Positions 9,761 through 20,342 of a stretch of DNA of 64,000 nucleotides are shown in pieces. Under the pieces are notes generated by a model that did not search any database, was not told the origin of the DNA, and saw only the letters and a list, made by a program, of their open reading frames with translations. Position 1 is the stretch's first letter. The number at the start of each line of letters is the position of its first letter. The stretch comes from Gemmatimonadota bacterium (lineage in GTDB: Bacteria; Gemmatimonadota; Gemmatimonadetes; Longimicrobiales; Gaopeijiaceae): the NCBI GenBank assembly GCA_028873595.1, contig JAPPOV010000030.1:93957-157956 (forward strand). Reading direction: 5' to 3'. Position numbers and translations under genes: made by a program.

Positions 9761-10489
9761 ATGCGTTTGTACGTGAACATCGATCACATCGCGACTGTTC
9801 GGCAGGCGCGGATGACGGACGAACCGGATCCTGTGCGGGCGGCTGTCCTCGCCGAACTGGGTGGAGCAGATGGGCTCACGGTCCACCTGCGCGAAGACCG
9901 ACGTCATATCCAGGACCGTGATGTCGATCTTCTGATGGAAACGGCCCGCACTCCGATCAATCTCGAGGTCGCCGCGTCCGAGGACATGATCACTCTGGCG
10001 TGCGCGTGGCGGCCGGCTCAGGTGACACTCGTTCCGGAAAAAAGGGAAGAGGTCACGACAGAAGGGGGCCTCGCCCTCGGCGCGGAGAGCCAGCGCGGCC
10101 CGTTAGCGGAGGCGATTCACCGGCTGCAGGACGTCGGGATTCGAACGTCACTCTTCATCGATCCGGACGAAGCGGCGATCCACGTATCCGCCGACCTTGG
10201 CGTGGAAGCGGTGGAACTGCACACCGGTGAATTTGCGAACACGGCCGGTGCGGCGCGCGTCGCTCAATTGGCCCGGCTTGCGGATGCCGCCGCATTGGCC
10301 CGGTCGTGCGGGCTGGCCGCTCACGCGGGCCACGGACTAACCTACCAGAACGTGGCACCCGTGGCGGCGATTCCCGAACTCGAAGAGCTCAACATCGGAC
10401 ATTCGATCATCTCGCGGGCGGTATTCGTGGGACTCGAGCGAGCTGTAAGCGAGATGGCGCACATTCTGCGACGGGAACGACCGTCGTGA
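9761..10489 (+). CDS. pdxJ: Pyridoxine 5'-phosphate synthase
   Basis: 242-aa TIM-barrel enzyme that condenses 1-deoxyxylulose 5-phosphate with 3-amino-1-hydroxyacetone phosphate in DXP-dependent vitamin B6 synthesis. Family signatures are [15 protein letters not shown] at the N-terminus, [55 protein letters not shown] and [10 protein letters not shown]. Length is normal. It starts at ATG one nt after the DUF2520 gene, and the next gene starts at a GTG overlapping its stop. Confidence 0.96.
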   Translation: MRLYVNIDHIATVRQARMTDEPDPVRAAVLAELGGADGLTVHLREDRRHIQDRDVDLLMETARTPINLEVAASEDMITLACAWRPAQVTLVPEKREEVTTEGGLALGAESQRGPLAEAIHRLQDVGIRTSLFIDPDEAAIHVSADLGVEAVELHTGEFANTAGAARVAQLARLADAAALARSCGLAAHAGHGLTYQNVAPVAAIPELEELNIGHSIISRAVFVGLERAVSEMAHILRRERPS

Positions 10490-11553
10490 AGAACGCAGGA
10501 AAAGCGGCGGTCGGCCTCCTGGTCACCGTCTTCCTTCTCTGGTTCGTGCTCAAGGACGTCGACTTCGGCGAGGTACTCGCGAACATCGCGACAGGGAACA
10601 TGTGGTTGCTGGCGGCCTCCGTGTTCGTCGCGACGTTCGGCTTCCTCATCCGGGCGTTACGCTGGCACGTACTGCTCGCGCCGGTGCTTCCCGAGAGTCG
10701 TCTCCGCTCCAGGTTTGCAGGCGTCTCCATCGGGTTCATGGCGAACAACATCCTGCCCGCGCGGATGGGTGAGTTCGCACGTCCGTATGCGTTCAGTCGC
10801 CTCGAGCCGATCAGCATCACGGCGGCGTTTGGAAGTCTTGTGGTCGAACGCTTCATGGACGGCGTGATTCTCCTGCTTTTTCTCATCATCCCCGTCTATA
10901 CCCCGGCGTTTCCGGAGGTGGCCGCCCTCCTCGAGGGCGGTGGCCTGGCAATCTTTCAGGGAGCCGTCGCACTCGTGTTCGGGGTGCTTTTCGCGCTCAT
11001 ACTGATGGCCACGCTGCCTCGACAATTCCTGGCGGTTGCGCGGTTCTTCGTGAGCTTCCTTCCCGGTGGCTGGGCAGGGCGCATCGTCGAGCTTCTCGAA
11101 GGTCTTCTCGATTCGATGGCGATCATGCGTGACCCGAAGCTTCTCGCACTGGGATTCGCGTGGTCGCTCTTCTTCTGGACCTGGCACGGCCTCTCGTTCT
11201 GGCTGGGAATGCTTGCGTTCGGTATCGATACCGGCTGGTTCTCCGCCATGTTCACGGAGGCGGTTGTGGGCTTCGGTGTGGCGCTCCCATCCGCTCCAGG
11301 GTTCTTCGGCACGTTCCACGCCTCGGCGAACTTCGCTCTGACGACGGTCTACGGAGTCTCCGAGGCGCAGTCACTCGCGTTCGCCTTCGCCTACCACTTC
11401 GGTGGCTGGATCCCGATTACGGCGATCGGCCTGTGGTACACGTGGAAACTGGGTCTCTCTCTGAGCGACATCGGATCTGCCGACGACCAGGTTCATGAAG
11501 CTCAGGAAGAGGCGACGTGGGGCGAGGGGCGTGCCGAGACCGATGCCGACTGA
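10486..11553 (+). CDS. Lysylphosphatidylglycerol synthase TM region / UPF0104-like flippase-type membrane protein
   Basis: 355-aa integral membrane protein with about eight hydrophobic helices, the first beginning at residue 7 ([15 protein letters not shown]). It has the family-typical stretch [13 protein letters not shown] then [25 protein letters not shown], and a C-terminal [15 protein letters not shown] motif. Related proteins form the membrane part of MprF or act as stand-alone putative lipid flippases; no aminoacyl-transfer domain is present here. I place the start at the GTG overlapping the pdxJ stop, because a longer upstream frame would overlap pdxJ and adds no membrane or domain sequence. 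Confidence 0.85.
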   Translation: MKNAGKAAVGLLVTVFLLWFVLKDVDFGEVLANIATGNMWLLAASVFVATFGFLIRALRWHVLLAPVLPESRLRSRFAGVSIGFMANNILPARMGEFARPYAFSRLEPISITAAFGSLVVERFMDGVILLLFLIIPVYTPAFPEVAALLEGGGLAIFQGAVALVFGVLFALILMATLPRQFLAVARFFVSFLPGGWAGRIVELLEGLLDSMAIMRDPKLLALGFAWSLFFWTWHGLSFWLGMLAFGIDTGWFSAMFTEAVVGFGVALPSAPGFFGTFHASANFALTTVYGVSEAQSLAFAFAYHFGGWIPITAIGLWYTWKLGLSLSDIGSADDQVHEAQEEATWGEGRAETDAD

Positions 11554-12469
11554 CGTGCGCGGGGTGGCCCGCACGCTGGCTCCGGCAAAGGTGAATCTCG
11601 CCCTCTATGTCGGCCCGAAGCGCCTGGACGGATTTCACGAGCTTGTGACGATCTTTCAGGCGATTTCTCTTGCCGATGAAGTCGAGGTCGAGGTGATGGC
11701 CCCGGCAAGAGAGGGGCAGGCGGATGAGGCGATCCGGCTGATCGTAGAAGGTCCCGATCTTGGTCCGGTCGAGGAGAACCTTGCGTGGCGGGCAGCACAG
11801 GCGTTCGCCGTAGAGGCTCGTTTGGACCGGCCCGTTTCGATTCGTCTCCGGAAGACGATCCCTGCGGGTGCCGGCCTCGGAGGCGGGTCGTCCGATGCCG
11901 CGGCCGTGTTGCGGTGCCTCGCGTACCTGACCGACTTCGACGACGCACCAAGGTTGACTGAGATCGCGGCAGGACTCGGGTCGGATGTGGCGTTTTTCCT
12001 CGGATCGTCTCCTACCGCGATCGGACGGGGGCGTGGTGAGCAGATCCAACCAGTCGAAGCTTTGCCGTCCAGACCGATCGCGGTTGCATTGCCACCGGTA
12101 CACGTAGCGACGGGCCCCGCTTACCGGGCCCTGGACGCCTCTCGAGTCGACCACGAAACGGTTCAGCTACCGGGTATGGGTGCCGTGGTGTCATGGAACG
12201 GCCTGCTCGGTGAGGGGGGGGTAAACGACTTCGAGGCGATCGTAGCCGAGCGTCACGAGCCGGTCGCGAAGTCACTTGCTGCGATGCGAAGCGCCGGAGC
12301 CGCGTTCGCCATGCTCTCGGGCAGCGGTGCGGCCTCGTTCGCTCTCTTCGACGAATCCGTTGATGCGGTCAGGGCCGAGGCGTGGTGCGATGGTCTGTCG
12401 AATTCTCTCGGTTGGTCGATCGTTCCGTGCACCACTCTGGAGCACATGCCGGAGGTCATTTCGATGTGA
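11543..12469 (+). CDS. ispE: 4-diphosphocytidyl-2-C-methyl-D-erythritol kinase
   Basis: 308-aa GHMP-family kinase that phosphorylates CDP-methylerythritol in the MEP isoprenoid pathway. Motifs are LAPAKVNLALYVGPKRLDGF at the N-terminus, the ATP-binding loop PAGAGLGGGSSDAAAVL and the C-terminal motif MLSGSGAASFALF. I use ATG 11543, which overlaps the upstream stop by 11 nt; GTG 11531 is an alternative start and earlier starts add only a basic stretch overlapping the flippase gene. Together with DXP-dependent pdxJ upstream this indicates an active DXP/MEP metabolism. Confidence 0.94.
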   Translation: MPTDVRGVARTLAPAKVNLALYVGPKRLDGFHELVTIFQAISLADEVEVEVMAPAREGQADEAIRLIVEGPDLGPVEENLAWRAAQAFAVEARLDRPVSIRLRKTIPAGAGLGGGSSDAAAVLRCLAYLTDFDDAPRLTEIAAGLGSDVAFFLGSSPTAIGRGRGEQIQPVEALPSRPIAVALPPVHVATGPAYRALDASRVDHETVQLPGMGAVVSWNGLLGEGGVNDFEAIVAERHEPVAKSLAAMRSAGAAFAMLSGSGAASFALFDESVDAVRAEAWCDGLSNSLGWSIVPCTTLEHMPEVISM

Positions 12470-12535
12470 TTCGATCGGTGCGCGTCTACGTGAGGGGTTG
12501 AGGCGCGCTTGGAGGTTCTGATAGCATTCGGTCGC

Positions 12536-12606
12536 TGGCCCGTCGTCTAATGGCAAGACCCCGGTCTTTGGAACCGGTAATGGTGGTTCGAATCCACCCG
12601 GGCCAA
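12536..12606 (+). tRNA. tRNA-Gln (anticodon UUG)
   Basis: Cloverleaf-forming sequence: acceptor strand TGGCCCG pairs with CGGGCCA at 12599-12605, followed by discriminator A. The anticodon loop CTTTGGA within the stem CCGGT/ACCGG gives anticodon TTG (Gln). The T-arm contains GGTTCGAATCC. The D-arm GTCTAATGGCAAGAC is short. CCA is not encoded, so Cca must add it. Confidence 0.96.
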
Positions 12607-12615
12607 TCATCATGC

Positions 12616-12645
12616 TTCGCCTCCCGAGGGGGCGCCTCGTAGCTT
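12616..12645 (+). promoter_or_regulatory. Putative promoter of the 604-aa gene
   Basis: A -10-like TAGCTT at 12640-12645 follows a weak -35-like TTCGCC at 12616-12621 with an 18-nt spacer. The -10 box matches those upstream of prs, rpsFR and the SRP RNA. Only six nt separate it from the ATG at 12652, so transcription would start at or next to the start codon. This is read by eye and is not experimentally supported. Confidence 0.4.
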
Positions 12646-12651
12646 GTCGAC

Positions 12652-14466
12652 ATGATGGGGTCGTTCGCTTTCTCGTTCGTCGTGGTGTCGTCCTGTGTAG
12701 GAGCCTGGCATTCCTGCCCCCGGCCGGGCACACTGCCTCGGCCGAACTACGAGTCGGCAGTTGTCGTGAACGACACGATCGATGTCGATCGTGTGGTCTC
12801 CGCTGCGCGTGCAGCACAGGCGAGCTTCGAACGCCGTCGAATCCGCTACCTGCCGATCAATCTGGACAGCTTCGGCGGTGACTGCGATGAGATCATCGGA
12901 CGTATCTGTACGACGTACTCGGAGGGCGAATGGTATCCCGTTCCGGAGGACGATGAGATCGTCAGGCTGCGGACTCGGCTCCTTCAGCGGCTGGACTCCA
13001 TGCAGATCCTCGCCCCTGAGAGCGACTGGATCCTCGGCCAGCGGGTCTGGTACCGCGCGGAGGCCGGGGATGCCGAAGAAGCACTGTCTGTCGCGACCCA
13101 GTGTGGCGGAGCGCGACCGTGGTGGTGTCAGGCGTTGAGGGGCTTCGCCCTCCAGGGGCTCGGAGAATACCACGGCGCACTGCGTGCCTTCGAAGCGGCC
13201 CTGGAAGGGATGGATCCAGAACAGGCGATGACGTGGCGTGTGCCTCGCTGGTCGGTCGATTCGAAAGCTCGCGAGCTTCTCGACGCCGTGGCGGAGCAGC
13301 CGGCCGTGCGCCAGGCTCTGATCGACCGGATTTGGACGTTGGCCGATCCACTCTACCTCGCGCCGGGCAACGATCGCCTCACGGAACACTATGCGCGCTG
13401 GACGGCGTCAGCTATGCGATCGGGCGCGCGAAACCCATTCCTTCTTCCATGGGGGAGTGATCTGGAACAACTCACGGTTCGCAACGGGTGGGAAATGGGC
13501 TGGGAACGACGTCCCAGGCGTGGATTCGTTCCAGACGATGACGCGGTCGGCCATCAGCACCCTGAAGGACGGGATTTCATGCCACCGGGTGCAGCTCTGG
13601 AGCGCCCGGCCGAAATCTCGGTGGACCACCTGCGAGCCGACCGAACGTCGCCACGCAGTCTCTATGCGCCGGTGTACGCCCCCGTTCTGTTGCCAATGGA
13701 GGGTCAGGTCGCGCTCTTTCCGCGTGGAGAGGAAACCGTGGTCGTCGCGACGTACTTCTTGCCCGAGGACACTACGTTCCACGCTGAGCACGGCCACCCG
13801 CTCCCCTGGATGGAGCATGGCCCCTACGCCGACACTCCTGATCAGGTGGGGCTCTTCGCGTTGCAGCCGGATGGGAGCTCGATCGAGCGCGCTGTGCGAA
13901 GCGGAAGCACGGACGGGACGCTGATGGTGACGGTTCCAACGGGCCCATTGATCATTTCGGCCGAGAGTTGGGCTCCGGGACGACGCCGGGCTGGCCGTGT
14001 CCGTATCGGGCGACCCGAACGAAGGGCTCTGGAGGATTTGGCCACACTGTCGGACCTGCTCTTGCTCACTCCGGCCACGTACGACCCCAAACGCCTCGAG
14101 GAGGTGCTGACCCATGCGCTGCCGCGAGCCGAGGTCCGACGGCATCAGCCGTTCGCGATTGCCTGGGAGGTCGCAGGGCTCGGCTTCCGGGCGGAGACGC
14201 TACGCTTCCGGGTTTCGGTCGAGCGAACCGATCGGAGCGTCCTCAGTCGCATTGGCGGATTCCTTGGGCTGTCCGATCGACCACAACCGCTCGAGTTGTC
14301 GTGGTCGGAGCCGTCGCCGGATCGCCCCGGCCATGACTTCCACTATCTCGTGCTCGATCTCCCGCCGCTCGACCCCGGCAGGTATGAGGTCCGCCTCGCC
14401 TTGAGCACCGCAGACCGATCGGATGCAGTGACTGCGGCGGGCTTCCGGGTCCTCGACTCGCGTTGA
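12652..14466 (+). CDS. Hypothetical exported/lipoprotein-like protein with TPR-like region
   Basis: 604-aa protein of unknown function. A short hydrophobic N-terminus ends in a possible lipobox, VVSSC, but there is no clear basic n-region. Residues about 95-190 contain helical repeats resembling tetratricopeptide units (RVWYRAEAGDAEEALSVA, ALQGLGEYHGALRAFEAAL). Residues about 220-290 (DPLYLAPGNDRLTEHY and VRNGWEMGWERR) vaguely recall the GWxTD-type domain common in Gemmatimonadota. The rest looks beta-rich. It is flanked by the tRNA-Gln gene and the prs promoter, so it is probably a single-gene transcript. Function should be left open. Confidence 0.75.
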   Translation: MMGSFAFSFVVVSSCVGAWHSCPRPGTLPRPNYESAVVVNDTIDVDRVVSAARAAQASFERRRIRYLPINLDSFGGDCDEIIGRICTTYSEGEWYPVPEDDEIVRLRTRLLQRLDSMQILAPESDWILGQRVWYRAEAGDAEEALSVATQCGGARPWWCQALRGFALQGLGEYHGALRAFEAALEGMDPEQAMTWRVPRWSVDSKARELLDAVAEQPAVRQALIDRIWTLADPLYLAPGNDRLTEHYARWTASAMRSGARNPFLLPWGSDLEQLTVRNGWEMGWERRPRRGFVPDDDAVGHQHPEGRDFMPPGAALERPAEISVDHLRADRTSPRSLYAPVYAPVLLPMEGQVALFPRGEETVVVATYFLPEDTTFHAEHGHPLPWMEHGPYADTPDQVGLFALQPDGSSIERAVRSGSTDGTLMVTVPTGPLIISAESWAPGRRRAGRVRIGRPERRALEDLATLSDLLLLTPATYDPKRLEEVLTHALPRAEVRRHQPFAIAWEVAGLGFRAETLRFRVSVERTDRSVLSRIGGFLGLSDRPQPLELSWSEPSPDRPGHDFHYLVLDLPPLDPGRYEVRLALSTADRSDAVTAAGFRVLDSR

Positions 14467-14491
14467 CCCCCCACGGGGGCTTTTCTAGCTT
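14463..14491 (+). promoter_or_regulatory. Putative sigma-70-type promoter of prs
   Basis: The -35 box TTGACC (14463-14468) and -10 box TAGCTT (14486-14491) are separated by exactly 17 nt, identical hexamers and spacing to the SRP RNA promoter. The -35 overlaps the stop codon of the preceding gene. The spacer holds a short C5/G5 inverted repeat (14468-14479) followed by CTTTT, which could alternatively act as a weak terminator for the upstream gene. Confidence 0.65.
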
Positions 14492-14532
14492 GTCAAGCTG
14501 CTGTCTCGCGCGTCACGGAATCGAAACCCCTC

Positions 14533-15498
14533 ATGGACGACACCTACAGACGGGGCCCGCTCCTCCTTCTGGCGGGTCGGGCGAATCGGCCCCTCGCCTC
14601 CGAGATCGGGGAAATCATCGGGAAGTCTCCGGATGGCGCCACCATCAAGCAGTTCGCTGATGGTGAGCTTTTCGCGCGGATCGACCGGAATGCTCGTGGC
14701 CGGGACGTGTACATCGTCCAGTCCACGAACGCTCCAGCAGACAACATCATGGAGCTGCTACTTCTGATCGATGCAGCCCGCCGCGCCAGTGCTGCTCGCG
14801 TCACGGCGGTGCTCCCGTACTTCGGTTACGGTCGGCAGGACCGAAAGGACCAGCCGCGTGTCGCCATCGGTGCAAAGCTCGTCGCGAATCTGATCGTCGC
14901 AGCAGGAGCAGACCGCGTCGTGTCGATCGACTTCCATCAGCACCAGATCCAGGGCTTCTTCGATATACCCGTGGATCACCTGTATGCCGCGCCAGTCCTC
15001 ACCAAGTATTTTCGCGACAAGCAACTTGAGGACCTCGTTATCGTCGCGCCGGACGTGGGTTCGGCGAAGATGGCGCGAGGCTTCGCGAAACGACTCGGGG
15101 GCAGCTTCGCCATCATCGACAAGCGTCGCCCCAAGGCGAACATGTCCGAGGTGATCAACGTCGTCGGTGACGTCGACGGGATGAACTGCCTTCTGGTCGA
15201 CGATATGGTCGACACCGCGGGCACACTGTCGAACGCGGTCGTCGCGCTCAAGGAGCGTGGAGCGCGGGCTGTCTTTGCTGCCGCAACTCACGCATTGTTC
15301 TCGGGCCCTGCCGGCGAACGGCTGAGTTCTGCCCCACTCGAAGAAATGGTGGTGACCAACACCATCTTCATCCCCGAGGAAAAGCGGTTTGAGAACCTGC
15401 AGATCCTCTCGGTCGCCGACCTGCTCGCGAAAGCGATCAATCATGTGCACTCGAACGAGTCGGTAAGCCAGCTCTTCGAGATGCTTCCTGAAAACTGA
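14533..15498 (+). CDS. prs: Ribose-phosphate pyrophosphokinase (PRPP synthetase)
   Basis: 321-aa enzyme making 5-phosphoribosyl-1-pyrophosphate from ribose 5-phosphate and ATP for nucleotide, His and Trp synthesis. Signatures are DGELFARIDRNARGRDVYIV, VLPYFGYGRQDRKDQPR, the metal-binding motif SIDFHQHQIQGFFDIPVDHL and the PRPP loop LLVDDMVDTAGTLSNAV. Length is normal for class I enzymes. It has its own promoter just upstream. Confidence 0.97.
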   Translation: MDDTYRRGPLLLLAGRANRPLASEIGEIIGKSPDGATIKQFADGELFARIDRNARGRDVYIVQSTNAPADNIMELLLLIDAARRASAARVTAVLPYFGYGRQDRKDQPRVAIGAKLVANLIVAAGADRVVSIDFHQHQIQGFFDIPVDHLYAAPVLTKYFRDKQLEDLVIVAPDVGSAKMARGFAKRLGGSFAIIDKRRPKANMSEVINVVGDVDGMNCLLVDDMVDTAGTLSNAVVALKERGARAVFAAATHALFSGPAGERLSSAPLEEMVVTNTIFIPEEKRFENLQILSVADLLAKAINHVHSNESVSQLFEMLPEN

Positions 15499-15504
15499 GG
15501 GAAA

Positions 15505-15528
15505 GGGCCTCGGGATCGCCCGAGGGCC
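15505..15528 (+). terminator. GC-rich hairpin between prs and rplY
   Basis: GGGCCTCGGG and CCCGAGGGCC form an almost perfect stem (one bulge) around an ATCG loop, six nt after the prs stop. No T-run follows, so it may be a pause/attenuation structure or a control element for the L25 gene rather than a full terminator. Confidence 0.4.
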
Positions 15529-15549
15529 GATAATCAGAGGAAACCACTG

Positions 15550-16188
15550 ATGTCTGACACGAAGTTGAAAGCAGCCCTCCGCGAGGGCACCGGAAAAGGC
15601 GTTGCCCGAAAAATGCGTGAGGCCGGACAGACGCCCGCGGTACTGTACGGAGGTGACGAAAGCACGGTTCATCTGGCGCTCGATACGCATGACGCGCACT
15701 ACCTCTTCCACAACATCTCTGTCGACAACACGATCGTCGATCTTCACGTGGAAGGTGAGAAGGAGCCGGTTCAGGCGCTCGTGCGGGAGATTCAGACACA
15801 TCCATGGAAGGCAACGCTGCTCCACGTGGACTTTCTTCGGATTCAGAAGGGAGTTGCCGTCGATGTCGAGGTGCCGCTGCACTTGATGGGTACGCCGGAG
15901 GGCGTTCGCCTCGGTGGGGGGAAGCTCGAGCAGATCATCTACGACCTGCCGCTGCGGTGCGTCCCATCCAAGATTCCGGAGGTCATCGAAGTCGACGTCA
16001 GCGGACTCGATGTCGGCGAGGTCCTCCACATCTCGGACATCTCGTTCGACGAGGGAATCGAGGTCACTGTCGCTCAGGAGCGGACGATCTGCTCGGTTGC
16101 TGCACCGAAAGGGCCAGCGGACGATGAGCCCGAGGAGGCGGAGGAAGTCGAAACACCTGCCGAGGATTCCGAGGCAGGCGAGGGCTGA
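15550..16188 (+). CDS. rplY: 50S ribosomal protein L25, CTC-type
   Basis: 212-aa 5S-rRNA-binding ribosomal protein of the long CTC form. The N-terminal L25 domain shows REGTGKGVARKMREAGQTPAV and HPWKATLLHVDFLRI; the C-terminal TL5-like beta domain includes VEVPLHLMGTPEGVRLGGG. The tail from about residue 185 is strongly acidic (EEAEEVETPAEDSEAGEG). It lies between prs and pth, a common order (prs-rplY-pth) in bacteria, and pth follows 24 nt later. Confidence 0.96.
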   Translation: MSDTKLKAALREGTGKGVARKMREAGQTPAVLYGGDESTVHLALDTHDAHYLFHNISVDNTIVDLHVEGEKEPVQALVREIQTHPWKATLLHVDFLRIQKGVAVDVEVPLHLMGTPEGVRLGGGKLEQIIYDLPLRCVPSKIPEVIEVDVSGLDVGEVLHISDISFDEGIEVTVAQERTICSVAAPKGPADDEPEEAEEVETPAEDSEAGEG

Positions 16189-16212
16189 CGACTCTGCTGA
16201 GCGGGCTGCGGC

Positions 16213-16776
16213 ATGAAGATCGTGCTCGGGCTGGGCAATCCCGGGCCCGAATACGATGACACTCGGCACAATGTCGGGTGGTGGGTGCTGGACCGACTGG
16301 CATACGATTGGGACTTCGGTCCCTTTCGCAGGGTCGGGAAGGCCTTCGTGAGTGAAGGGTCGGTCGGCGGTATCGAGGTTCGCCTCATGAAACCGACGAC
16401 GTTCATGAACCGAAGTGGGCTCGCTTTGCGACCCGTGAAGGTGATGCAGGACTTCGATCTGGAAGAGGATCTCCTGGTCGTGGTAGACGATACGGCGCTC
16501 GATGTGGGACGCGTTCGCTTCCGTCCGGGAGGTGGGGCGGGCGGACACAACGGGCTGAAGTCTGTGTCGGGGGCGCTACAGTCGAACGATTACGCTCGGC
16601 TGAGAATCGGGGTGGGGAAGAAGCCCGATGGGGAAGACCTGTCGGCCTGGGTCCTCGCGACGATGCCCGAAGAAGATGAGGAGGTGGTCGTCGGACTGCT
16701 CCCGGAGCTGTCCGAGGCTGTGCGGGTGTGGCTGGGTGAGGGTACGGAAGCGGCGATGAACCGCTTCAACCGATAG
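16213..16776 (+). CDS. pth: Peptidyl-tRNA hydrolase
   Basis: 187-aa enzyme that releases peptides from prematurely dropped peptidyl-tRNA. The N-terminal [19 protein letters not shown] contains the catalytic His region, [10 protein letters not shown] the substrate-binding Asn, and [20 protein letters not shown] the catalytic Asp followed by HNGLKS. Length and motif spacing are normal. It probably belongs to the prs-rplY-pth unit. Confidence 0.97.
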   Translation: MKIVLGLGNPGPEYDDTRHNVGWWVLDRLAYDWDFGPFRRVGKAFVSEGSVGGIEVRLMKPTTFMNRSGLALRPVKVMQDFDLEEDLLVVVDDTALDVGRVRFRPGGGAGGHNGLKSVSGALQSNDYARLRIGVGKKPDGEDLSAWVLATMPEEDEEVVVGLLPELSEAVRVWLGEGTEAAMNRFNR

Positions 16777-16822
16777 ATCACGAACAGTTCACAGAACGAC
16801 GGACCAGAGGAAAACCCATTCA

Positions 16823-18859
<2,037 letters not shown>

Positions 18860-18909
18860 CCGAGTCGGAGCCTCGCGCCGATTGCGGCGTGGCACGGACA
18901 TAGCAAGGA

Positions 18910-18942
18910 GCGGGTGGCCGGCCGGATAGGTTGGCCACCCGC
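18910..18942 (+). terminator. Inverted repeat, probable hppA terminator
   Basis: GCGGGTGGCC (18910-18919) and GGCCACCCGC (18933-18942) form a perfect 10-bp stem with a 13-nt loop, about 50 nt after the hppA stop. There is no T-run downstream, so termination may be imperfect or the repeat may be an operator. Confidence 0.5.
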
Positions 18943-18983
18943 ACGTACATTAAGACCCAACAGATCCCGCGGGAGCTCAATCG

Positions 18984-20183
18984 ATGTCCAAGGAAGCCAA
19001 CTTCGAGAACGCGCTGGCCTTTGCCGCCGACCTTATTCGAATTCCGGGGCTTCCCGGCGAAGAAGGGGATGTCGCTCGACGCGTGAAGGAAGAAATGGAG
19101 GCGTTGGGCCTGGAGGACATCCGGGTGGATGAAGCCGGGAACGTGATCGGTGTCGCTCCGGGGCGTGGAGATGCGCCCTCGGCGCTCCTGAACAGCCATA
19201 TGGACGTAGTGGCGGAAGGGGATCATGAAGAGTGGGAAGTGCCTCCCTTCTCCGGTGAGGTCCGTGATGGGTTTCTGCACGGTCGCGGCGCCATGGACAT
19301 CAAGGGCCCGCTCGCACTTCAGACGTATGCCGCGGCTTCGATGATCGGTGAGGCGCCCGGTGATGTGATCGTTGCCCATACCGTGCTCGAGGAGCGAGGA
19401 GGCTTGGGCATGAAACACCTGCTCGAGTCCCGGTCGGTCGACCCGGGGGTCGTCGTGATCGGAGAGGCCACGCACGGTGACGTTTGCACGGGACATAGAG
19501 GCCGGGCGGAAGTCGAGGTCGCGATCAGCGGGCTTGCGGGCCATGCCAGCGTGCCGTCGCGAGCGCACAACGCGCTGGACTTGCTCGGAGACGTACTCGC
19601 AGGTATTCGAGATCTGGCTGAGGACCAGCCGGCCGATCCTGTGCTGGGCCGATCGAGTCTGATCGCGACCATGGTTGACGTCTTACCCGAGAGCCGAAAC
19701 GTCATACCGGACTCCGCCGTGGTTACGATCGACTGGCGGATCCTGCCGGGCAGTGACGATGAGATGCTCATGAATCGCGTCCGTGACGCGATTTCTGCCC
19801 GGATCCCGAAGACGCCCGAGGGTCTGACGTGGGAGGTCCGGATGGCCATGGAACGCCAGCGCACCTACACGGGGCTGGTTGAAGACCGGAACCTCCTCAC
19901 CCCAGGCTTTCTCATGGCTGCGGACGACCCAATGATCCTGGCGGCTGCCGAAGCCGTGGGCCGAAGGGATGGTGAGGGGCCGGCAACGATTCGCCCGTGG
20001 AAGTTTGCTACGGACGGCGGTTGGTCGTGCGGTGTCCACGGGATTCCGACGGTCGGATTCGCACCGGGCGAAGAGCGCTTTGCGCACACCAATCGGGAGC
20101 GCATGGATGTGGACGAAGCGCGGTGGGGCTTCGAACGGTACCCTCTTCTCATCGCGGCCGTACAGAAGTCCCTGGCCGTGTAA
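18984..20183 (+). CDS. M20 family zinc peptidase / amidohydrolase
   Basis: 399-aa di-zinc hydrolase of the M20 (ArgE/DapE/CPG2) family. Metal and catalytic motifs are LLNSHMDVV (His-x-Asp), [11 protein letters not shown] (bridging Asp), VLEERGG (Glu-Glu), [10 protein letters not shown] and the C-terminal [15 protein letters not shown] with the last His ligand. The lid/dimerisation domain lies around residues 170-290 ([19 protein letters not shown]). Substrate is unknown; an aminoacylase, desuccinylase or peptidase role is equally possible. Confidence 0.88.
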   Translation: MSKEANFENALAFAADLIRIPGLPGEEGDVARRVKEEMEALGLEDIRVDEAGNVIGVAPGRGDAPSALLNSHMDVVAEGDHEEWEVPPFSGEVRDGFLHGRGAMDIKGPLALQTYAAASMIGEAPGDVIVAHTVLEERGGLGMKHLLESRSVDPGVVVIGEATHGDVCTGHRGRAEVEVAISGLAGHASVPSRAHNALDLLGDVLAGIRDLAEDQPADPVLGRSSLIATMVDVLPESRNVIPDSAVVTIDWRILPGSDDEMLMNRVRDAISARIPKTPEGLTWEVRMAMERQRTYTGLVEDRNLLTPGFLMAADDPMILAAAEAVGRRDGEGPATIRPWKFATDGGWSCGVHGIPTVGFAPGEERFAHTNRERMDVDEARWGFERYPLLIAAVQKSLAV

Positions 20184-20192
20184 CGGAGCCGC

Positions 20193-20221
20193 TTCCGCCC
20201 CGTATCGTGATCCACTAGCTT
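20193..20221 (+). promoter_or_regulatory. Putative promoter of the rpsFR operon
   Basis: TTCCGC (20193-20198), a 17-nt spacer and TAGCTT (20216-20221) match the promoter pattern seen at prs and the SRP RNA. A start near 20228 leaves a leader of about 115 nt before the S6-S18 start codon. Confidence 0.55.
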
Positions 20222-20227
20222 TTGCGC

Positions 20228-20342
20228 CGCTCCGTGAACGACGGGGCAAAACATCCATCCCGCTCCGTCGGGGACCTGCGCCGCTTTCGGGGTCCTGACA
20301 ACGATGGGGCCCGTAACCACTCACGGACCGAGGGAACCGAAG
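20228..20342 (+). promoter_or_regulatory. Structured leader of the S6-S18 operon, possible autoregulatory site
   Basis: The leader can form a hairpin from GACGG (20240) with CCGTC (20265-20269) and a second from GGACC (20272-20276) with GGTCC (20291-20295) whose interior carries a CCG. In other bacteria S6:S18 binds a CCG-containing stem in its own leader. The resemblance here is by eye and covers only the stem and CCG, so this is a candidate only. Confidence 0.35.

Noticed and set aside
14758..16548. 596-codon open frame on the minus strand across prs, rplY and pth
   Set aside because: It is antisense to three certain genes, and its His/Arg/Asp-rich composition is the usual shadow of GC-rich coding sequence.
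18927..18932. TAGGTT as a -10 box for the M20 peptidase gene
   Set aside because: It lies in the loop of the inverted repeat after hppA and the -35 position reads CAAGGA.
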